Source: Streptococcus canis (GTDB taxonomy: Bacteria > Bacillota > Bacilli > Lactobacillales > Streptococcaceae). From it: a stretch of 64,000 nucleotides of DNA. The notes under the pieces are model-generated. The model was not told where the DNA came from, did not search any database, and saw only the letters and a list, made by a program, of their open reading frames with translations. Shown piece by piece: positions 59,602-64,000 of the stretch; position 1 is the first letter of the stretch, and every line of letters starts with the position of its first letter. A program made the position numbers and the translations under genes. Location of the stretch: NCBI RefSeq assembly GCF_900636575.1, contig NZ_LR134293.1, forward strand, positions 1,051,001 through 1,115,000. The letters are read 5' to 3'.

Positions 59602-60682
59602 GCCAAATTTCAAGTGTAAGTTAGCCAGTCTGTAAAAACTCTTTAGGAGATTTGTAATCAAGTAGTTTCTTTGAGTAGTTATTAATCCCATTTTCAATAA
59701 ATGCGACTTGTTGTTGAGTCGCATTTTTACTTCCCTTTGGTAACCAACGCCGAATGAGTCTGTTATGATTTTCATTTATTCCCCTTTCCCAAGAGGAATA
59801 GGGGTGGGCATAGTAAATGTTTTCAGGGTCAAAAATCTCTGATAAGCGACTGAATTCAGCTCCGTTATCAGCTGTGATTGAGCGAATCGGATAATCTTTT
59901 AGAATCCCTTCCAAAGCCTTGTTTACCGAATTAGCCGACTTATCTGGAATGAGTCGGATGATTTGGTAGCGGCTTTTTCTGTCTGTCAGCGTCAGTAGAC
60001 ACTCGTTTTTTGCCCGAGTTTGAATAACCGTATCAATTTCAAAATCACCGCTATTCTCACGCTTATTAATGCTCGTTGGTCGTTCCTCAATAGACTTTCC
60101 AGCCGGCTTAAAATTGGGGCTAGCTTGCTTTTTTGAAGCTACATTCTTTCGAGGATACAGCATGCCAGCCTTGGTCAATCCTAGTTGTCCATGATGAATC
60201 CAGTAGTAAATGGTGGAGATGGGAACGGGTATCCCTTTTGCCTTAACCATCATCTCAGGAGAGTATTTTTGTTTGATGTAGTGAGTCATCTTTTCTTTGA
60301 GTTCCTTCGTTAGAGTCATCTGTTTAACGGAGCGTTTACGGTTATTGTTATAAACATCTTGGGCAAAGTCAGCAGAGTAAACTTGTTCATATTTCCCCTG
60401 ACGTACTTGTTGTCTAACTTGCCCGCGTTTGACTTCGTTGTGAATGGTTTGAGGAGCTTTAGCTAATCTTCTAGCGATTTCACGATTTGACTGTCCTTCT
60501 AGAAGCCAATGGTCAATCATTCGACGCTCAGTTAGTGTCAACTGTTTACTTTTTGGTGTATAATAGTCTTGCATCTCAGAGTCTTTCTAATTGTTGTTGT
60601 GGTGATGACAATTATATCTCTCTGAGATGTTTTTTGATACCCTTAGGTGGCTAACTTCATTTTAGAACTTAAAGAACTTTCC
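59602..60682 (-). mobile_element. IS30-family insertion sequence (IS1239-like), 1,081 bp
   Basis: The segment between 13-base direct repeats contains one transposase gene on the minus strand and imperfect terminal inverted repeats. The best-conserved part, AAGTTAGCCA (59618-59627), is matched by TGGCTAACTT (60648-60657). The exact IR ends are uncertain by several bases because the right end carries about nine extra bases. The IS1239 name is from resemblance to the known S. pyogenes element and was not checked. Confidence 0.85.
59621..60574 (-). CDS. IS30-family transposase
   Basis: The protein has 317 residues and appears complete. The N-terminal HTH has LTLTERRMIDHWLLEGQSNREIARRL (about 11-37). 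The catalytic DDE triad is Asp181 (FEIDTV), Asp236 (TADNGAEF) and Glu268 (ERGINENHNRLIR), so the enzyme should be active. It is convergent with hpf. Its start lies at the rRNA side of the element, reading away from the rRNA promoters. Confidence 0.95.
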   Translation of the reverse strand: MQDYYTPKSKQLTLTERRMIDHWLLEGQSNREIARRLAKAPQTIHNEVKRGQVRQQVRQGKYEQVYSADFAQDVYNNNRKRSVKQMTLTKELKEKMTHYIKQKYSPEMMVKAKGIPVPISTIYYWIHHGQLGLTKAGMLYPRKNVASKKQASPNFKPAGKSIEERPTSINKRENSGDFEIDTVIQTRAKNECLLTLTDRKSRYQIIRLIPDKSANSVNKALEGILKDYPIRSITADNGAEFSRLSEIFDPENIYYAHPYSSWERGINENHNRLIRRWLPKGSKNATQQQVAFIENGINNYSKKLLDYKSPKEFLQTG

Positions 60683-60695
60683 TAAGACTACTTAC
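60683..60695 (+). repeat. Right target-site duplication of the IS element
   Basis: TAAGACTACTTAC, identical to 59589-59601. Confidence 0.85.
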
Positions 60696-60708
60696 CTTCT
60701 CTTTTTTT
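60691..60708 (+). terminator. Downstream arm and T-tract of the interrupted hpf terminator
   Basis: CTTACCTTCTC followed by seven T, the 3' half that once paired with 59578-59592. Confidence 0.8.
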
Positions 60709-60727
60709 AAAAAATTAGCAAATATAG

Positions 60728-60757
60728 TTGACAAAGACTATTTACCTATCGTATACT
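60728..60757 (+). promoter_or_regulatory. rRNA operon promoter P1
   Basis: TTGACA (60728-60733), an 18-base spacer and TATACT (60752-60757). An A/T-rich stretch just upstream (60705-60725) could be an UP element. The IS ends 45 bases before the -35. Confidence 0.75.
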
Positions 60758-60817
60758 AATAAAGCTGTCAGCGATGAATCTGCAAGGGAGTCAGTTGAAA
60801 AAACTTTAAAAAAAGGG

Positions 60818-60846
60818 TTGACAAACGGTCAGGAAGTTGATAGAAT
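60818..60846 (+). promoter_or_regulatory. rRNA operon promoter P2
   Basis: TTGACA (60818-60823), a 17-base spacer and TAGAAT (60841-60846). The tandem P1/P2 layout is usual for rRNA operons. Confidence 0.8.
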
Positions 60847-60870
60847 AAAATAGTTGTCTCGAAAGAGATG

Positions 60871-60897
60871 CAAGACCTTTGAGAACTGAATAAGACG
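60871..60897 (+). other. 16S rRNA processing stem, 5' arm
   Basis: The 27 bases pair, with few mismatches, with 62567-62593 (CAAGACC/GGTCTTG and AATAAGACG/CGTCTTATT). This forms the RNase III stem that brackets the 16S precursor. Confidence 0.8.
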
Positions 60898-60990
60898 AAC
60901 CAAACGTGAGGGTGATATGGAGACATATTACCCGTCAAAGAAACGAGAAATAAATCTGTCAGCGACAGAAAGACGAGACAGAACAAACAG

Positions 60991-62547
<1,557 letters not shown>

Positions 62548-62566
62548 AAAAGGAACACGTTAGGGA

Positions 62567-62593
62567 CGTCTTATTTAGTTTTGAGAGGTCTTG
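62567..62593 (+). other. 16S rRNA processing stem, 3' arm
   Basis: Complement of 60871-60897, located between the 16S 3' end and tRNA-Ala. Confidence 0.8.
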
Positions 62594-62594
62594 T

Positions 62595-62667
62595 GGGGCC
62601 TTAGCTCAGCTGGGAGAGCGCCTGCTTTGCACGCAGGAGGTCAGCGGTTCGATCCCGCTAGGCTCCA
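62595..62667 (+). tRNA. tRNA-Ala (TGC anticodon)
   Basis: 73 bases fold into a full cloverleaf. The acceptor stem is GGGGCCT/AGGCTCC (one G-U), the anticodon stem CCTGC/GCAGG has loop TTTGCAC with anticodon TGC, and the T-loop is GGTTCGATCCC-like. CCA is not encoded beyond the final CCA of the acceptor. It sits in the 16S-23S spacer, the usual single-tRNA spacer of streptococci. Confidence 0.97.
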
Positions 62668-62829
62668 TTAGGATAGAGATATCCTAAAAACTGTCCATTG
62701 AAAATTGAATATCTATATCAAATTCCACGATCAAGAAATTGATTGTAAGAATAGTAACAAGAAATAAACCGAAAACGCTGTAAGTATTAAAGAGTTTTTT
62801 CTAGTTAAGATATACTAGTAAAAGATAAG

Positions 62830-64000
62830 GTTAAGTTAATAAGGGCGCACGGTGGATGCCTTGGCACTAGAAGCCGAAGAAGGACGTGACAAACGACGAA
62901 ATGCTTTGGGGAGCTGTAAGTAAGCGCTGATCCAGAGATGTCCGAATGGGGGAACCCACTAACTAATGGTTAGTATCCATAACTGTTAAGGTTATGAGAA
63001 GGAAGACGCAGTGAACTGAAACATCTAAGTAGCTGCAGGAAGAGAAAGCAAAAGCGATTGCCTGAGTAGCGGCGAGCGAAACGGCAGGAGGGCAAACCGA
63101 GAAGTTTACTTTTCGGGGTTGTAGGACTGCGACGTGGGACTTTAAAAGGATAGAAGAATTACCTGGGAAGGTAAGCCAAAGAGAGTAAAAGCCTCGTATT
63201 TAAAATTTTTTTGAGCCCTAGCAGAATCCTGAGTACGGCGAGACACGCGAAATCTCGTCGGAATCTGGGAGGACCATCTCCCAACCCTAAATACTCTCTA
63301 GTGACCGATAGTGAACCAGTACCGTGAGGGAAAGGTGAAAAGCACCCCGGGAGGGGAGTGAAATAGAACCTGAAACCGTGTGCCTACAACAAGTTCGAGC
63401 CCGTTAATGGGTGAGAGCGTGCCTTTTGTAGAATGAACCGGCGAGTTACGATATGATGCGAGGTTAAGTTGAAGAGACGGAGCCGCAGGGAAACCGAGTC
63501 TTAATAGGGCGACTTAGTATCATGTTGTAGACCCGAAACCATGTGACCTACCCATGAGCAGGTTGAAGGTGCGGTAAGACGCACTGGAGGACCGAACCAG
63601 GGCACGTTGAAAAGTGCTTGGATGACTTGTGGGTAGCGGAGAAATTCCAAACGAACTTGGAGATAGCTGGTTCTCTCCGAAATAGCTTTAGGGCTAGCGT
63701 CGATGTTAAGTCTCTTGGAGGTAGAGCACTGTTTGGGTGAGGGGTCCATCTCGGATTACCAATCTCAGATAAACTCCGAATGCCAAGGAGATATAATCGG
63801 CAGTCAGACTGCGAGTGCTAAGATCCGTAGTCGAAAGGGAAACAGCCCAGACCACCAGCTAAGGTCCCCAAATATATGTTAAGTGGAAAAGGATGTGGGG
63901 TTGCACAGACAACTAGGATGTTAGCTTAGAAGCAGCTATTCATTCAAAGAGTGCGTAATAGCTCACTAGTCGAGTGACCCTGCGCCGAAAATGTACCGGG
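62830..64000 (+). rRNA. 23S ribosomal RNA, 5' part (truncated by window edge)
   Basis: The sequence from TTAAGTTAATAAGGGCGCACGG onward is the conserved 5' end of 23S rRNA, and it continues past base 64000. Recognisable blocks include GATGCCTTGGCAC, GGGGGAACCCAC, GAGTAGCGGCGAGCGAAACGG and AGTACCGTGAGGGAAAGGTG. The exact 5' end is good to a few bases. About 40% of the molecule is visible. Confidence 0.97.

Noticed and set aside
59589..60695. Composite transposon or larger genomic island around the IS
   Set aside because: Only one IS copy is present and both flanks are core genes in their normal order.

Overview
The window is low-GC Gram-positive chromosome from a pyogenic-group Streptococcus. 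It carries the glpKOF, rsmH-ftsL-pbp2X-mraY, gmk-rpoZ-priA-fmt-rsmB-stp-stk, liaFSR, mapZ and comFA/comFC blocks, an Mga/RofA-type regulator and an IS30-family (IS1239-like) element. Gene order is as I remember it for S. pyogenes, but the 16S variable regions and several proteins (ProB, RsmH) differ from S. pyogenes as I recall them. A close sister species such as S. dysgalactiae or S. canis is therefore quite possible. A 16S comparison would settle it.

Layout. 1-3406: glycerol catabolism (end of glpK, then glpO and glpF). 3520-6367: an NADH-peroxidase-like flavoprotein overlapping an Mga/RofA-like regulator. 6493-9341: transaldolase/FSA-like enzyme and transketolase. 9527-12194: an orphan EntA-type bacteriocin immunity protein and a two-gene ABC exporter. 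12269-14757: proline synthesis (proBA) and a hypothetical protein. 14873-19422: division and wall genes rsmH-ftsL-pbp2X-mraY. 19607-23992: DEAD-box helicase, an amino-acid ABC uptake system and a small membrane protein. 24055-28967: trxB, an amino-acid permease and the NAD genes pncB-nadE. 29144-33294: pepC, then pbp1A-recU on the minus strand. 33376-37430: YpsA-like protein, gpsB, RNase P RNA, an rRNA methyltransferase and mapZ. 37589-40468 on the minus strand: luxS and a thiolase, next to a decayed LysR regulator. 40602-50821: rny, then gmk through stk. 50948-55071: liaFSR, a HAD-cyclophilin fusion and an S1 protein. 55238-59569: cysK and yigZ (minus), then comFA, comFC and hpf. 59602-60682: the IS element. 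60728-64000: rRNA promoters, 16S, tRNA-Ala and partial 23S.

This is essentially core genome. I found no phage, CRISPR array, toxin-antitoxin module or clear new defence system. The points of interest are fine-scale. The IS element sits exactly in the loop of the hpf terminator and has duplicated that loop. Several genes look leaderless, with the -10 box ending 6-9 nt before the start codon (NADH-peroxidase-like gene, proB, rsmH, comFA). There are well-formed CodY-, CysR- and CcpA-type operator candidates. The NADH-peroxidase-like protein has lost the family's catalytic cysteine. An amino-acid binding protein has a secretion signal but no lipid-anchor cysteine.
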